Notes: generated by a model from the letters alone, not told the origin. A stretch of DNA of 64,000 bases from Ilumatobacter sp. (GCA_018666235.1 JABJAB010000072.1:1-64000); one strand, 5' to 3'. Positions 43,490-52,320 are shown, numbered from the stretch's first letter. A program made the numbers and translations.

Positions 43490-45289
43490 TCAGCCGAGCG
43501 GTGCCCACTCTGGACCGATATAGAACGAGTCGATGCGTTCAGCGCGGTAGGTGGCGACGAACTGCCCAGGCGCACCAGCGTCGAACTGCCACACGATGTC
43601 ACCGCCGGAGGGGCCGTCGGGAACGACCTCGATGATGCGGGTGTGGAGGAAACTCGTGGGATTCATGAAGTCGGCCCCGCCGTGTGTGATCAGGACGTTG
43701 CCGTTGCTGACGCGGTCGGCGTCGCCGATGAACGCAGCGAAGAGTGGTTCACCGTCGACATCGTCGGTACGGTGCTCCCACAGCTGAGTGACCTGCCAGT
43801 CGGCCGGGACGTCGCTGCGATCGTCCACGTCGTACAACACGGCCCGACTGTAAGGCGGGTTCTCGGGGTCGGCCGGGTCAGTGCCAGGGCGGCCGTTGCC
43901 ATTGTCGTAGAGCAGGATTGAACCGTCGTCTTGGACCTCGACGGCGTGCTGGTAGCGGGGGCCGTCGCCCGTGAGGGGCAATGTTCCGTTGTCGCCGAAC
44001 GTCCAGAGAAGTTCGGTCTGCGGTCCGAGGTCCTCGCCATGCTGCATCGCGATGACTTGACTGGTGTGACGAGCGGAGAAGATGACCGCATCGCGGTCAG
44101 GGTCGTAGACCACTGCATTCGCATGTGTCCAGTCGCGGGCTCCGTCGACGGCGAAGAAGGCATTACACATCTCTTCGCCTGGCACGTCGTCGATATCGAT
44201 GACGTCCCACAGGTCCCACGTGCGCAGGATCTCTCCTTCGGGGGTGAACTCGACAGCGACGTCGCTGAGCGCGTTGAACGGCAGATCGTCGCCGGGGCAG
44301 ATGGCGGCTCGTTGTTCGTCGGTCAGGTCATGCGATGTTGCCGAGAGCGCGAGGTAGTTGCCGTCGACTGTTCGTTGAGCCTCGTGATGGATGAGGTTGA
44401 AATCTTCGGAGATCAGTGGAATTGGGTCAACGGCGTTGAGGTTTGTTCCACCGGGGATTGAGTCCGGAGCGTCGTCGAGAGTTGTCTCCACATCGGCCGC
44501 GGTCTCAGCGTCGACCGGCACGATCCATTCGCCGATTTCGTTGCCGAGCATGTCGAACTCGCGGATGCCATTCGGCCAGTAGATCGAGCTGAAGGTGCCG
44601 TCGACTGTCTGCTCAACCGCGCCAATAACCGGTCCATTTTGGTAGTACCAGACGATCTCGCCCTCGTTGTCGACGGCAATGAGGTACTGGAACTGGTCGA
44701 ACGGACGGGCCGGTGTTGCGCTCGCAGGGTCGAGCAGTTCCTGTATCTCGATGATCGTGTAGCCGGCGGACGCGCGTGATAGGTCGGACTCGAACTCGTA
44801 GGGCACGAACCGATCAGGAACCGACCCCGTGGTGAACTCGGCATCCAGGACATCAAAGTCGGTACCGTCGGCAGTGGAGAGCGCGGCGGAGATCTCGTAG
44901 GTGCGGTCGCTCCGCATGCCGACGAGTGGGATCGAGACGGTGTCGATGGCCTGAGCGGTTGGCGGGAGCTCGACTGCATGGTCGCCCGACACGGCGGTGA
45001 TGGTGATGATTGCGGGCTGACCAAGCTCGAAGTCGAGCTGTGCGCTCAGGGTGTTGTTCGCGTTGTCGAGCACGGTCAGCGTGTTGCGAGCCGATTCGTC
45101 GGTCAGGTCTGTCGGAGGTTCGGTCGCCGGTGCAGCTTCGGTGCTCGGAATGACCGTAGGAGCGGCTGTTTCGGGCGCAGAGTCGGCCGGCGCAGCGCCA
45201 TCGGAGTCGGACGTGCACGCGGCGAGGCAACCGAGCACCCCGAGGAGGAGTGGGATTCGGACCACGTGTCGTCGAGGCTTGGTGAGCAC
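43490..45289 (-). CDS. arylsulfotransferase (ASST)-like lipoprotein
   Basis: The 599-residue protein has a lipoprotein signal (lipobox LAAC, Cys25) and a Thr/Ala/Pro-rich linker to about 65. An Ig-like N-terminal domain follows, then a beta-propeller with FQYLIAVDNEGEIVWYY, GNYLALSATSHDL, DWTHANAVVYDPD and YQHAVEVQDDGSILLYDNG, matching the arylsulfotransferase family. ASST moves sulfate between phenols through a histidine intermediate; which His serves here is not clear. It would sit on the outer face of the membrane. GTG start at 45289. Confidence 0.78.
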   Translation of the reverse strand: MLTKPRRHVVRIPLLLGVLGCLAACTSDSDGAAPADSAPETAAPTVIPSTEAAPATEPPTDLTDESARNTLTVLDNANNTLSAQLDFELGQPAIITITAVSGDHAVELPPTAQAIDTVSIPLVGMRSDRTYEISAALSTADGTDFDVLDAEFTTGSVPDRFVPYEFESDLSRASAGYTIIEIQELLDPASATPARPFDQFQYLIAVDNEGEIVWYYQNGPVIGAVEQTVDGTFSSIYWPNGIREFDMLGNEIGEWIVPVDAETAADVETTLDDAPDSIPGGTNLNAVDPIPLISEDFNLIHHEAQRTVDGNYLALSATSHDLTDEQRAAICPGDDLPFNALSDVAVEFTPEGEILRTWDLWDVIDIDDVPGEEMCNAFFAVDGARDWTHANAVVYDPDRDAVIFSARHTSQVIAMQHGEDLGPQTELLWTFGDNGTLPLTGDGPRYQHAVEVQDDGSILLYDNGNGRPGTDPADPENPPYSRAVLYDVDDRSDVPADWQVTQLWEHRTDDVDGEPLFAAFIGDADRVSNGNVLITHGGADFMNPTSFLHTRIIEVVPDGPSGGDIVWQFDAGAPGQFVATYRAERIDSFYIGPEWAPLG

Positions 45290-45364
45290 CCACCAATTCT
45301 GGCCGGTGGACGGCCGAGTTGCACACCTCTTCTCGGATCACTGGCGAAAGTAGGGTTCGTTGTC

Positions 45365-45772
45365 ATGACCGATGCCTCAGCAGCGATGCACAAGCGTGAC
45401 CATGTTGCCAAGGAGCTGGGCATTGAGATCACGCATGCCGAAGTCGGGTTGGCGGTGGTCTCGATGACCGTGGAGGAACGCATGACCAATGGTCTTGGTG
45501 TGTGTCATGGTGGGCTGCTCTTCACGCTGGCCGACACCGCGATGGCGCATGCTTCGAATGCTGGCAACGAGCGGACGCTGTCGACGACGGCATCGATTGA
45601 GTGGATCTCGACCGCACGTATTGGCGATCACTTGGTGGCGACGTCACGCGCTGTTGCTCAACGCGGCCGCAACACGGTGCACGACATCACGGTGACAAAC
45701 GGCAATGGCGACACAGTCGCACTGGTGCGCGGCCAGACACTCACACTCGGTGGGCCGGTGCTCGATGCCTGA
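45365..45772 (+). CDS. paaI: PaaI-like hotdog-fold thioesterase
   Basis: The 135-residue hotdog protein has NGLGVCHGGLLFTLADTAMA, the PaaI motif with the catalytic Asp, and SIEWISTARIGDHLVA. PaaI hydrolyses ring-hydroxylated phenylacetyl-CoA and similar products, rescuing trapped CoA. Its stop overlaps the MarR start by eight bases and it stands at the head of the phenylacetate module. ATG 45365 starts the fold; the long upstream frame is antisense to the lipoprotein gene. Confidence 0.88.
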   Translation: MTDASAAMHKRDHVAKELGIEITHAEVGLAVVSMTVEERMTNGLGVCHGGLLFTLADTAMAHASNAGNERTLSTTASIEWISTARIGDHLVATSRAVAQRGRNTVHDITVTNGNGDTVALVRGQTLTLGGPVLDA

Positions 45773-46307
45773 CGAATTCGAACAGCGCGCGACGGAGCGT
45801 GTCGCCGAGCTCGGCGACGGTGTCGGGGGTGGCTCCAGTGGGGAGATCGATCTCGAGAGCTTCGCGGCGTCGTTCGACTTGTTTCGGTTGGCCACGCGGA
45901 CGATTGGAGACTTCGACACCGAGGTGCATCGACCGCTGGGGTTGTCGATGGCGGGTTTCCGGGTGCTGTTTACGGTGTGGGTCTTTGGTTCGTTGGAGGT
46001 GCGTGACATTGCTCGACTTTCCGGCGTGTCGCGTGCTGCAGTTTCGGGAGTGGTGACGACGTTGGAGCGCGAGCAGTTGGCGCTGCGTCAACGAGATCAG
46101 GCTGATGGTCGCCTCGCCAGCGTGACGGTGACCGATGCCGGTGTCGAGAAGCTGCGCCTGGCCTACGGTGGCCAGCATCGTCGCGAGCGACAACTGTTCG
46201 GCGTGCTTGATGAGGCGGAGTTGCATGCCTTCACCGCGACGCTGCGCAAGCTGCTTCGAGTGCGCCTGGACGATGACGCCGGGCAGCTCAATCCGGAAGA
46301 TCGTTAA
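45765..46307 (+). CDS. MarR-family transcriptional regulator
   Basis: The 180-residue protein has a winged helix domain: LSMAGFRVLFTVWVFGSLEV, RDIARLSGVSRAAVSGVVTT (recognition helix) and a wing with RQRDQADGRLASVTVTDAG, the signature DxRxxxVxLT block of MarR. Placed between paaI and the paaA promoter on the same strand, it probably senses a CoA intermediate and controls the paa genes. The unrelated PaaX and PaaR regulators of other phyla belong to different families. Confidence 0.85.
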   Translation: MPDEFEQRATERVAELGDGVGGGSSGEIDLESFAASFDLFRLATRTIGDFDTEVHRPLGLSMAGFRVLFTVWVFGSLEVRDIARLSGVSRAAVSGVVTTLEREQLALRQRDQADGRLASVTVTDAGVEKLRLAYGGQHRRERQLFGVLDEAELHAFTATLRKLLRVRLDDDAGQLNPEDR

Positions 46308-46311
46308 GGGC

Positions 46312-46339
46312 TTGACGATCACCGAGAATCCTCTACACT
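46312..46339 (+). promoter_or_regulatory. sigma-A-type promoter of the paaADBC genes
   Basis: TTGACG and TACACT are separated by 16 bases, five bases after the MarR stop. A GAGGGGG ribosome-binding site at 46363-46369 precedes the paaA ATG at 46377. The promoter would allow paaA transcription apart from paaI-marR. Confidence 0.65.
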
Positions 46340-46376
46340 GAGCCGGACACGACATCGGTTCGAGGGGGACTGTTGC

Positions 46377-47321
46377 ATGCACACACTCGCTGACCCACCA
46401 ACTCGACGCGGCCGATCGTGGTCGGACCTTGATGACTTCCAAGCGTTCATCGACCGCGGCGGCATGGTCGAGCCGGGCGATGACATGCCGACGGAATATC
46501 GCGATGAGGTGTTCCGTTTCATCGAGTTCCATGCGAACTCGGAGTTGATGGGTGGGCTCACCGAACGAGATTGGATCCCGCACGCACCTGGGCTACGCCT
46601 GAAGCAGATCTTCCTGGCCAAGACGCAGGACGAGATCGGACACGCGCACCTGCTCTACATGGTGGCGGCTGACATGGGCGTCAAAACGCGAACTGAGATG
46701 CTTGAACAGCTCTTCGATGGTCGCTCACGATTCCACAATGTGTTTCACTACCAAGCGGTCACGTGGGCCGATCAGGTGGCGATTGCCTTCCTCGTCGATG
46801 CCGCAGCCTTCGCCAGCCAGCGGGCGGTCTTCGCTGAGTGCACGTACGGCCCGTACAAGCGTGTTCTCAAACGCATCGTCGCCGAGGAGGGCTTCCACAT
46901 GCGTCACGGTGAGGAGATGCTGCTGCGCCTTGCCACTGGGACGCCGACGCAACATGAAATGTTCCAGGCCGCGCTCGACCGCTGGTGGTGGCCCGCCGTG
47001 CAGTTGTTCGGTCCCGACTCGCCTCCGGGTGACGCTGACCCGCTGATCCGCTGGAAGATCAAGTCGCAGCGCAACGAAGATCTCCGTCAGGCATACGTTC
47101 AAAAGTACGTGCCGTTGCTGCATGGCTATGGGTTCAAGGTTCCTGACTCCGAGCTGCGTCAGGATGCCGAAGGCGTGTGGCGGGCTGGAACGATTGACTG
47201 GGAACCACTGAAGGCCACGATGCGCCAGGGCGGCCCGGATTCGAAGCGGCGCATCGCGACCGCCGCCGCAAACTGGGCAGACACCGCCTGGGTGCGCGAT
47301 GCACTCGAGGTGAGCCAGTGA
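46377..47321 (+). CDS. paaA: phenylacetyl-CoA epoxidase subunit PaaA
   Basis: PaaA is the catalytic di-iron subunit that epoxidises phenylacetyl-CoA. The 314-residue protein has the ferritin-like iron ligands in KTQDEIGHAHLLYMVAADMG and AEEGFHMRHGEEMLLRL (two ExxH motifs), with RDWIPHAPGLRLKQIF and GPYKRVLKRI around the CoA site. Length is typical. Its stop overlaps the GTG of paaD (GTGA). It has its own promoter and strong ribosome-binding site. Confidence 0.95.
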   Translation: MHTLADPPTRRGRSWSDLDDFQAFIDRGGMVEPGDDMPTEYRDEVFRFIEFHANSELMGGLTERDWIPHAPGLRLKQIFLAKTQDEIGHAHLLYMVAADMGVKTRTEMLEQLFDGRSRFHNVFHYQAVTWADQVAIAFLVDAAAFASQRAVFAECTYGPYKRVLKRIVAEEGFHMRHGEEMLLRLATGTPTQHEMFQAALDRWWWPAVQLFGPDSPPGDADPLIRWKIKSQRNEDLRQAYVQKYVPLLHGYGFKVPDSELRQDAEGVWRAGTIDWEPLKATMRQGGPDSKRRIATAAANWADTAWVRDALEVSQ

Positions 47322-47827
47322 CCGCCACCGCCACCTTCGCAGCGAGCGGGCTCTCTGTCGAGAGTGCCGTGCGCGCCGCGGTCGCCGCGGTCAATGACCC
47401 CGAGTACCCCGACGTGTCGATTCTCGACCTTGGGCTGCTCGAATCGCTGCGCGTCGAATTCGTGACAGAGCATGGCGCTGAAGGTGCGGTTGCGCATGTC
47501 GGCTTGATCCCGACGTTCAGCGGTTGCCCAGCGCTGAAGATGATCGCGGACGACGTTCAGCAATCGGTTGAGTCGCTCGAGTGCATCGATCGCTGTGTCG
47601 TCTCATGGCTCGCCGGTCCGGTGTGGGACAGCAGCCGGCTGAGCGCTCCGGCGCAATCACGACTTGCCGAGGAGTACACCGTCGTGCTCCGGCGCAAAGA
47701 CGGAAGCTTGCTGTGCCCGGTCTGTGGATCGGACGCGGTTGTAGACCAGGCGATGGCGGGGCCGACTCGGTGCCGCTCCGTGGCATGGTGTCCGTCGTGT
47801 CGGAACCCGGTCGAGGTGATGCGATGA
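47318..47827 (+). CDS. paaD: phenylacetate pathway protein PaaD
   Basis: The 169-residue protein has a DUF59/MIP18-type N-terminal domain (DPEYPDVSILDLGLLESL, HVGLIPTFSGCPALKMIADD) and a C-terminal zinc-ribbon-like region, CPVCGS and CPSCRNP. PaaD is needed for maturation of the epoxidase complex, probably of the Fe-S cluster of its reductase. The gene order A-D-B-C differs from the E. coli ABCDE order. GTG start overlaps paaA. Confidence 0.9.
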   Translation: MTATATFAASGLSVESAVRAAVAAVNDPEYPDVSILDLGLLESLRVEFVTEHGAEGAVAHVGLIPTFSGCPALKMIADDVQQSVESLECIDRCVVSWLAGPVWDSSRLSAPAQSRLAEEYTVVLRRKDGSLLCPVCGSDAVVDQAMAGPTRCRSVAWCPSCRNPVEVMR

Positions 47828-47855
47828 GCGTCTCGACAACGCACGGGGCGCGGCG

Positions 47856-48134
47856 ATGAAGACGTACGAGGTGTTTCTCAAGAAGGCAGGGCGCGATGAG
47901 TTCCGTCATGCCGGGTCGCTCGAAGCTCCCGACCCTGAGATGGCGGTGATGTACGCCAGCGAAACGCACGCTCGACGTGCTGAAGGCGCCGAGATGTGGC
48001 TCGTCGAACGTGGCAATGTGCTGGTTGCCGATCCTGCGATCCTTGCGGTCAACGACGACAAACCGCACCGTCACAACGATGGAGCGCGAGTCGCAGCGCG
48101 CCGCAAGGAACGACGCGAAGGAGACGAGACATGA
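47856..48134 (+). CDS. paaB: phenylacetyl-CoA epoxidase subunit PaaB
   Basis: PaaB is the small structural subunit of the multicomponent epoxidase. The 92-residue protein begins KTYEVFLKKAGRDEFRHAGS and continues with DPEMAVMYASETHARRAEG and MWLVERGNVLVADP, the standard PaaB pattern, and ends in a basic tail. It lies 28 bases after paaD and overlaps paaC by four bases (ATGA). Confidence 0.94.
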   Translation: MKTYEVFLKKAGRDEFRHAGSLEAPDPEMAVMYASETHARRAEGAEMWLVERGNVLVADPAILAVNDDKPHRHNDGARVAARRKERREGDET

Positions 48135-48895
48135 GCCTCAAGGCCGCAGAGCGCGCACACCTGTTGGCGCTCGCTGACGACGAGCACATGGTGGGCGCTC
48201 GACACACCAACTGGATTGGCCTCGGCCCCTTCCTCGAAGAAGACCTCGCGTTCTGCTCGATCGCGCAAGACGAACTCGGTCATGCAATCGGTCTCTACGA
48301 GATCCTTCTCGCGGATGACCCAGACCGTGACAGTGCTGATCTCGACGGATTTGCGATGCTGCGCGACGCCGCTGACTACCGGAGCTGTTGGCTCGCCGAA
48401 GTCGACTGCAGTGACTGGAACGACTCGCTGGTCCGTCACTGGATGTACGACCGGGCCGAGTCGCTGCGGTGGGGAGCATTGTCCGATTGCTCCGACGAGC
48501 GGGTGGCCGCGCTGGCCAACCGGGCGCTTCGTGAGGAGACGTTCCATCTCGACCACGCCGAGCGCTTCATGGGCCGTGTTGCGGGCGCCGATGTGACTGG
48601 CAAGATCGCCGCGTCGATCAACCGGCTGCTGCCGATTGCTCGCGGGCTCTGGGACGAACTCGCTGAGGGTGATCCGGTGGCGACGGGCTTCGCGTCCCGG
48701 TCTGTTGCCGAGCTGGCTGCTGAGTGGGAAACGCTGATCGCTGATGACCTCAACAAATGGGGCGTCGACATCATCCTTCCCGACGGGAATGTGTCGACCG
48801 GTCAGGCGCATCGGTCGATACGCAGTGACGGTTTCGATGCGTTTCACGCAGATCTGCAGCGTGTGATTCTGCTCGACACATCCGCCGTGTGGTAG
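48131..48895 (+). CDS. paaC: phenylacetyl-CoA epoxidase subunit PaaC
   Basis: PaaC is the non-catalytic ferritin-like partner that forms the A2C2 core with PaaA. The 254-residue protein has ADDEHMVGARHTNWIGLGPF, EEDLAFCSIAQDELGHA and REETFHLDHAERFMGR, all family landmarks. ATG 48131 overlaps the paaB stop. The Fe-S/FAD reductase PaaE, normally next in line, is not present in the window, so it must be encoded elsewhere or replaced. Confidence 0.94.
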   Translation: MSLKAAERAHLLALADDEHMVGARHTNWIGLGPFLEEDLAFCSIAQDELGHAIGLYEILLADDPDRDSADLDGFAMLRDAADYRSCWLAEVDCSDWNDSLVRHWMYDRAESLRWGALSDCSDERVAALANRALREETFHLDHAERFMGRVAGADVTGKIAASINRLLPIARGLWDELAEGDPVATGFASRSVAELAAEWETLIADDLNKWGVDIILPDGNVSTGQAHRSIRSDGFDAFHADLQRVILLDTSAVW

Positions 48896-48955
48896 CCGCG
48901 CGTCCGCCCCTGAATCCCGCGAAATTTCAATCCACTACCAATACAGGAGACATCC

Positions 48956-49351
48956 ATGGCCACGCTCACTGAATTTTGCAAGATCGAAGCAAAGCTGCGC
49001 TTCACCCCTGTTGGTGCCATCGGCACCGGCTTCCGAGTCGACGTTCCGTTCGAAGGGACAGCGACATCGAGTCACTGGGAGGGTGAGCGCAAGGTTGCCG
49101 GCACCGACGTGGTGCGTATTGGCTCAGACGGTGTGCAGCAGCTCGAGATTCGCGCTCGCATCGGCGAAGGCGGCGACATGGTCGCCTACCAAGCGATTGG
49201 TCGCGGCACCGACGCCACCGGTCCGCAGGAACTGCTGGTCTTCGAGACAGCGAACGAAGACTTGGCATTTCTCAATTCGGCGATCGCTGTCGCTGTGGGC
49301 GGCATGGACGGCAACAAGCTCAGCTTGACCGTCTCGCTCGTCTCGGCCTGA
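48956..49351 (+). CDS. DUF3237-like protein
   Basis: The 131-residue protein looks like the DUF3237 family: VGAIGTGFRVDVPFEGTATS, the SHWEGERKVAGTDVVRIGSDG block and QQLEIRARIGEGGDMVAYQAIGRG when read in parts, with LAFLNSAIAVAVGGM near the end. It is all-beta by eye and has no signal peptide. It lies 60 bases behind paaC and has an AGGAG site (48942-48946) before its ATG, so it may be the last gene of the paa transcript. Function unknown. Confidence 0.65.
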   Translation: MATLTEFCKIEAKLRFTPVGAIGTGFRVDVPFEGTATSSHWEGERKVAGTDVVRIGSDGVQQLEIRARIGEGGDMVAYQAIGRGTDATGPQELLVFETANEDLAFLNSAIAVAVGGMDGNKLSLTVSLVSA

Positions 49352-49441
49352 TCGAGGACCCGGACCCGGAGCGACGTTGTCGCCCGGCTCTGGGCACCTG
49401 TTCATCTGATCGCTGAACGGGGGCAGCCTCCGTGGTGGTCG

Positions 49442-50086
49442 TCAGCCCTCGTCGTCCATGTCGTCCATGGTGGACTCGTCAAGGCCGGCAGCAATCGCGG
49501 CGTCGATCGACCCGGGTTCATCCTCGATGAAGTCGACGCACGCGATCTTGTTGTCGATGAACTCCATTGGGTGCACCACAAATGCCACGGCGGCGGTCCC
49601 GGCGATCTTGGCGTTCTCGGCGGTCATGAAGCCGTTGCCATCGTTGTCGCTGGTGAACGCGAGATGGATTTCGTTCGGTGGGAACTCTGAGCCTCCGACT
49701 TCGAACTGGTAGTGCGGGCCCGCGTTGCCGTCGTCGCAGGCTTGAGCGTGGGCGTGACTGATGTAGTCGACGTTCGGTAGTAGACCGGTGAGCTCCGTTG
49801 TGATGGTCGTGCCCAGGGGCGACCGAGCGATCACTGCGGTGCCTGCAACGCCGTCATAGCCCTCGGGGCGGGTGTCCATCAGTGAGTACTCACCCCGAGC
49901 CAGCGCTGCGCCGACGACGTCGTCGGCGGGTGTGGCGTCGGGGTCGCCCATGTTCATGTCCATGTCCATGTCCGTCGTCATGGGTCCGGTGTCGGTGGAG
50001 TCGCCGGCATCTGAGCCGCACGCGGCGAGTCCGAGAGCGATGAGTGCGGGCACGACACTGGCGCGTCGAAAGGTCGAGGTCTTCAT
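49442..50086 (-). CDS. Met/Asp-rich lipoprotein with Cu,Zn-SOD-like segment
   Basis: The 214-residue protein has a lipoprotein signal with lipobox LAAC (Cys23). A Met/Asp-rich stretch follows (MTTDMDMDMNMGDPDATP), then a beta-rich domain with ISHAHAQACDDGNAGPHYQF and EIHLAFTSDNDGNG whose spaced histidines recall the metal sites of Cu,Zn superoxide dismutase. It ends in an acidic DDMDDEG tail. An AGGAGA site precedes ATG 50086. Copper handling or superoxide defence at the cell surface is possible; the homology is partial. Confidence 0.6.
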   Translation of the reverse strand: MKTSTFRRASVVPALIALGLAACGSDAGDSTDTGPMTTDMDMDMNMGDPDATPADDVVGAALARGEYSLMDTRPEGYDGVAGTAVIARSPLGTTITTELTGLLPNVDYISHAHAQACDDGNAGPHYQFEVGGSEFPPNEIHLAFTSDNDGNGFMTAENAKIAGTAAVAFVVHPMEFIDNKIACVDFIEDEPGSIDAAIAAGLDESTMDDMDDEG

Positions 50087-50269
50087 GGTCTTCTCCTGAG
50101 AAGTCTGCGGCGTGTGAATGGTTGAGCTGAGTGGTTTCAGCGCACGGGTGAGCCACTCACGCGGCGATGTGATGACACCGAGCGGGTCCGAATGGTGTTC
50201 GGCATTCATCGCCCCAACGGTAATGCTGCCTTGGCCGCCAGCGATGTCGCCCGCCCACGGCATTTCGGC

Positions 50270-51469
50270 TCAGCCCATGGTGCCGCGGAGATACTTGCCG
50301 ACGATGCCGCGGCGGACTTCCTGGGTGCCAGCGCCGATCTCGAGGAGCTTGGCGTCTCGGTACAGACGGTTGATTTCCATCTCCCACATGTAGCCCGCGC
50401 CGCCGTGGACTTGTACCGACTCGTCGGCGACCTCGCGCATCATCTTCGTCGCGTACAGGATGGCGGCGGCAGAGTGGGCGTGGATCGCTCCGTGGCCGGC
50501 ATCGCTCTCGTCGGCTTCGGCGCACATCGCCAGGATTCGGTAGGTGTAGGCCTTGGCCAACTCGACGCCGATCCACATGTCGGCGAGCTTGAACTCGATC
50601 GCTTGGAAGTCAATGATGGGCTTGTCGAACTGTTTGCGTGTGGTGGCGTGTTCCATGCTCAGTTCGAGGCAGCGCTCGGCCATGCCGACCGCAGCTGGGG
50701 CGAGGAAGATCCGCTCGACGTCGAGGCCGCTCATCACGACGCCCACGCCGCCGTTCAGTTCGCCCACGATGTTGGCTGCGGGGACACGGCAATCGTCGAA
50801 GACGAGTTCGGCGGTGGGGCTCCCGCGGTAGCCCATCTTGCTCAGCTTCTGCGCGACGGCGAAGCCGGGAGTGTCGGTCTCCAAGACGAAGGCAGTGATT
50901 CCCCGGTGGCCGGCGGCGAGGTCGGTCTTGGCGTAGACCAACACGATGTCGGCGATTGGGCCGTTGGTGATGTAGGTCTTGGCCCCGTTGAGGATGTATT
51001 CGTCGCCGTCTTGCACCGCGGTTGTGGCCATCGATCCGAGGGCATCGGAACCAGCACCGGGCTCGGTCAAGCCGAGCGCGCCGATGATCGACCCATTGCA
51101 CATCCCTGGCAGGTAACGCTGCTTGATGTCGTCGTTGGCGTTCCGGTAGATGTTGTTCGCGCACAGGTTGTCGTGCGCGCCCCACGTCAGCATTGCCGAA
51201 GCGTTGTACTTGCCCATTGCTTGACAGATCAGTCCTTGCTCGAAGAGGCCAAGTCCCTGTCCGCCGTACTCCTCGGGAATGGTGATGCCGAGGTAACCGT
51301 GCCGGGCAAACAGATCGAAGAGGTCGTCGGGGCACTCCTCGGTGTCATCCATCTTCTGGGCGAGGGGGAGCAGTTGTTCGCGGCTGAATCGTTCGGCCTC
51401 ATTGAGAATCTGCTGCTGGACGTCGTTCAGTTCGAACGCTCCGGGGGTCAGGGTGGTGGTAGTGCTCAT
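50270..51469 (-). CDS. isovaleryl-CoA dehydrogenase-type acyl-CoA dehydrogenase
   Basis: The 399-residue flavoenzyme has GALGLTEPGAGSDALGSM and ILNGAKTYITNGPIADI for FAD and substrate. The catalytic Glu is at the helix-G position in MSGLDVERIFLA, while the usual C-terminal position is Gly-rich (LLEIGAGTQEVRRGIVG). This swap is the hallmark of isovaleryl-CoA dehydrogenase. It forms 3-methylcrotonyl-CoA in leucine breakdown, the substrate of the carboxylase encoded at 53058-56745. Last gene of a TetR-led operon; ATG overlaps the upstream stop. Confidence 0.88.
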   Translation of the reverse strand: MSTTTTLTPGAFELNDVQQQILNEAERFSREQLLPLAQKMDDTEECPDDLFDLFARHGYLGITIPEEYGGQGLGLFEQGLICQAMGKYNASAMLTWGAHDNLCANNIYRNANDDIKQRYLPGMCNGSIIGALGLTEPGAGSDALGSMATTAVQDGDEYILNGAKTYITNGPIADIVLVYAKTDLAAGHRGITAFVLETDTPGFAVAQKLSKMGYRGSPTAELVFDDCRVPAANIVGELNGGVGVVMSGLDVERIFLAPAAVGMAERCLELSMEHATTRKQFDKPIIDFQAIEFKLADMWIGVELAKAYTYRILAMCAEADESDAGHGAIHAHSAAAILYATKMMREVADESVQVHGGAGYMWEMEINRLYRDAKLLEIGAGTQEVRRGIVGKYLRGTMG

Positions 51470-52320
51470 GACGTGCTCCTGTTCGAGAAAGTGCCAGCGG
51501 AGGGTCCGCTGGTCGCGCCGCCGGCGAAGGCTTGGGCGATGTGCATCCAGTCGGTTGCGATGTCGCCCTGCACGGTGAGGTCGGTGTCGTCGACGTGGCG
51601 TCGCTGCGTGGTGACGAGGCAGAAGTCGACCGCCGGGCCCGTGATCGAATCGGCGGCGTTGTCCGGGCCGAACACCCACGATTCGCCGGAGGGCGCCACA
51701 AGTTCGACGCGGACGGGCCCCGTCGGAGCGTCCATCTGGCGGTTGATGTAGCTCCACTTGTGAGTGATGAAGCCGAGTTGTGCGATGTGTCGGAGTCGGT
51801 CGGTGGCGGGACGATCGGCATGGGCGATACCTGCCGTGTCCAGGGTGTCGATGATGTCCTGGCCGTGTGCCCACGCTTCCATGAGTCGTGCGGTGAGGAA
51901 TGACTTCGAACCCATCGAGGGGCCGTACCAGATGACGCGATCATCGTCGGCAAGCGATGCGGCCGCCTCGGAGAGCACGCCGCGGTTTGTGCGCCACGCA
52001 TGGCACAGGTCCGGTGGCGTCATGGCGCGGTAGTCGCCGAGCGTTGCGAGGTCCATGGCGTCTTCGTTTCCGCTGGTCATCGCGCCCATCAATTCGGCGG
52101 TGAGGGACGTGAATCGATCCGGGTCGGTGATGGCGAGCGCTGCGGTCCAGTCGAAGTACGTGAGGTGGCCGATCTGGTCCGCAATCGTCCAGCGTGGGCT
52201 GGGGGTGTCGAGTGCCCAGAGTTCGTCGTTGAGGTCGCCGACGACAGCATCAAGCGCATCTTGCTCAGCGATGAGGTCATCGCGAACTGACGCAGCGGTT
52301 GGTGGGGTGGGTCCGGTCAT
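51466..52320 (-). CDS. TIGR03084 / maleylpyruvate isomerase-like metal-binding protein
   Basis: The 284-residue protein has the DinB-like four-helix domain: LIAEQDALDAVVGDL, SPRWTIADQIGHLTYFDWTA with a metal-ligand His, and LMEAWAHGQDIIDTLD with another. The C-terminal half is the SCP2-like domain typical of TIGR03084. The fold is shared with mycothiol-dependent isomerases of actinobacteria. It is coupled by 4-nt overlaps to the TetR gene before and the isovaleryl-CoA dehydrogenase gene after, so it serves the same pathway in an unknown way. Confidence 0.82.
   Translation of the reverse strand: MTGPTPPTAASVRDDLIAEQDALDAVVGDLNDELWALDTPSPRWTIADQIGHLTYFDWTAALAITDPDRFTSLTAELMGAMTSGNEDAMDLATLGDYRAMTPPDLCHAWRTNRGVLSEAAASLADDDRVIWYGPSMGSKSFLTARLMEAWAHGQDIIDTLDTAGIAHADRPATDRLRHIAQLGFITHKWSYINRQMDAPTGPVRVELVAPSGESWVFGPDNAADSITGPAVDFCLVTTQRRHVDDTDLTVQGDIATDWMHIAQAFAGGATSGPSAGTFSNRSTS

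Noticed and set aside
49352..49441. Possible terminator hairpin after the DUF3237-like gene
   Set aside because: The best stem (GTTCA/TGAAC with a nine-base loop) is weak and no T-run follows.
50192..51751. Plus-strand open frame of 519 codons
   Set aside because: It is antisense to the isovaleryl-CoA dehydrogenase gene, has no recognisable domain and is a shadow of high-GC codon use.
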